The notes under the pieces were generated by a model. That model did no database searches, was not told the DNA's origin, and was given only the letters and a program-made list of their open reading frames with translations. From the NCBI GenBank assembly GCA_020310875.1, contig CM035420.1, forward strand, positions 181,984,284 through 182,048,283: 64,000 nucleotides of DNA, read 5' to 3'. Positions 63,469 through 64,000 of the stretch are shown here, in pieces. Both the position numbers and the translations under genes were made by a program. Source of the DNA: Ceratopteris richardii. Lineage: Eukaryota > Streptophyta > Polypodiopsida > Polypodiales > Pteridaceae. How positions within the stretch are numbered: position 1 is the stretch's first letter; each line of letters opens with the position of its first letter.

Positions 63469-64000
63469 TATGGCCTAGGCAGTGCCTAGTCTCTTACATG
63501 TTTATTTAGTTTGAAAGAAATTAGGTAGAACAATAAAACTTATATACAATGATCATGCTCAAACTATGGAAGTAGGGATGTTTACAGAGCACTAAAGTCT
63601 TTGAGATTAATGTTTATAGCTAAATCAAAAAACTTGAGTGAGCCACTAAAATGGTTGGTAGTTGTACACCTTGGAAGAGTTGAGAGACTTCAACTTGCTC
63701 CACTCATGCTCAAAGATAACAACTCTACAAAGTGTTCACAATCAGAATATGTCAGAGCTTGTATGAAGGTATGATGGATGTACCTAATTAGTTGAAGATG
63801 ATTAAGTTAGTTGAAGATGATTAAGAAGACTGCTCCTAAAATGACTGTTAAGAAAGTCAAAGAACTTAAAGCAGCATTAACACCCACTCCTACACTAGCT
63901 TTGGCCCCATCCCCTCCACATGCGCCTGATGCTCTTGTAGTAAGCACTGCTCCACTACACCCAAAAAAGCTAAAGCGGAGAGCTCATCTACTCTAGGCAC
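63469..64000. other. Window end, no recognisable gene
   Basis: AT-rich flank with an exact 19-bp tandem duplication TTAGTTGAAGATGATTAAG at 63788-63806 and 63807-63825. The 61-codon frame 63811-63996 (+) is Lys-rich then Pro/Ala-rich (KKVKELKAALTPTPTLALAP) and ends in TAG at 63994-63996. I cannot assign it. Confidence 0.5.

Overview
The window is eukaryotic, almost certainly nuclear DNA of a vascular plant with a large, repeat-rich genome. Supporting signs are interstitial CCCTAAA telomere-like repeats, primer-binding sites matching initiator-tRNA-Met (TGGTATCAGAGC-type) and the plant Ty3/gypsy TGGCGCCGTTG type, a chromodomain Ty3/gypsy pol, many Ty1/copia relics, LINE and SINE-like pieces, and AT-rich sequence full of stop codons. 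I found no host protein gene, rRNA, tRNA gene or CRISPR array. I cannot name the species; a large-genome lineage such as a gymnosperm or fern would fit, but that is inference.

Layout. 1-356: telomere-like repeats and a gypsy RT scrap. 1096-2870: broken copia gag/protease/integrase zinc region (+). 2871-11160: rearranged gypsy element 'A' (-) with gag, protease, RT, integrase, a leader full of CGATAC motifs, a PBS and part of an LTR. 13322-17386: copia deletion derivative with two LTRs, PBS, PPT and near-matching TSD, carrying a poly(A) retroposon inserted in RT. 19265-27360: mosaic of copia and gypsy pieces, including a tandemly duplicated gypsy-protease/copia-gag unit and an LTR-plus-leader fragment. 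27371-27720: LINE RT (-). 27721-31700: chromodomain gypsy pol and LTR (-). 31760-33350: gypsy and copia scraps. 34942-40396: nearly full-length copia 'B' (-), TSD CATAT, inserted into an older gypsy relic whose halves lie at 34560-34941 and 40397-41740. 41745-43250: another gypsy relic (+). 46303-57076: non-autonomous LTR element with 214-bp LTRs and TSD TAGGT, interrupted by a second non-autonomous element (47121-52432, -). 57261-63463: copia 'C' (+), TSD TTGTT, with long readable gag-pol stretches.

The genes do not form a host pathway; each recognisable coding segment is part of a retroelement gag-pol, and all are damaged by stops, frameshifts, deletions or active-site changes. The most informative structures are three exact 5-bp target duplications that fix element ends, nested insertions that give relative ages, and several rearrangements (fold-back insert in the copia B 3' LTR, inverted repeat replacing RNase H in gypsy A, a 29-bp inversion, tandem duplications) that look like template switching or hairpin-mediated events. 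I did not find evidence of a new functional system. Coordinates of motifs and mismatch counts were read by eye.
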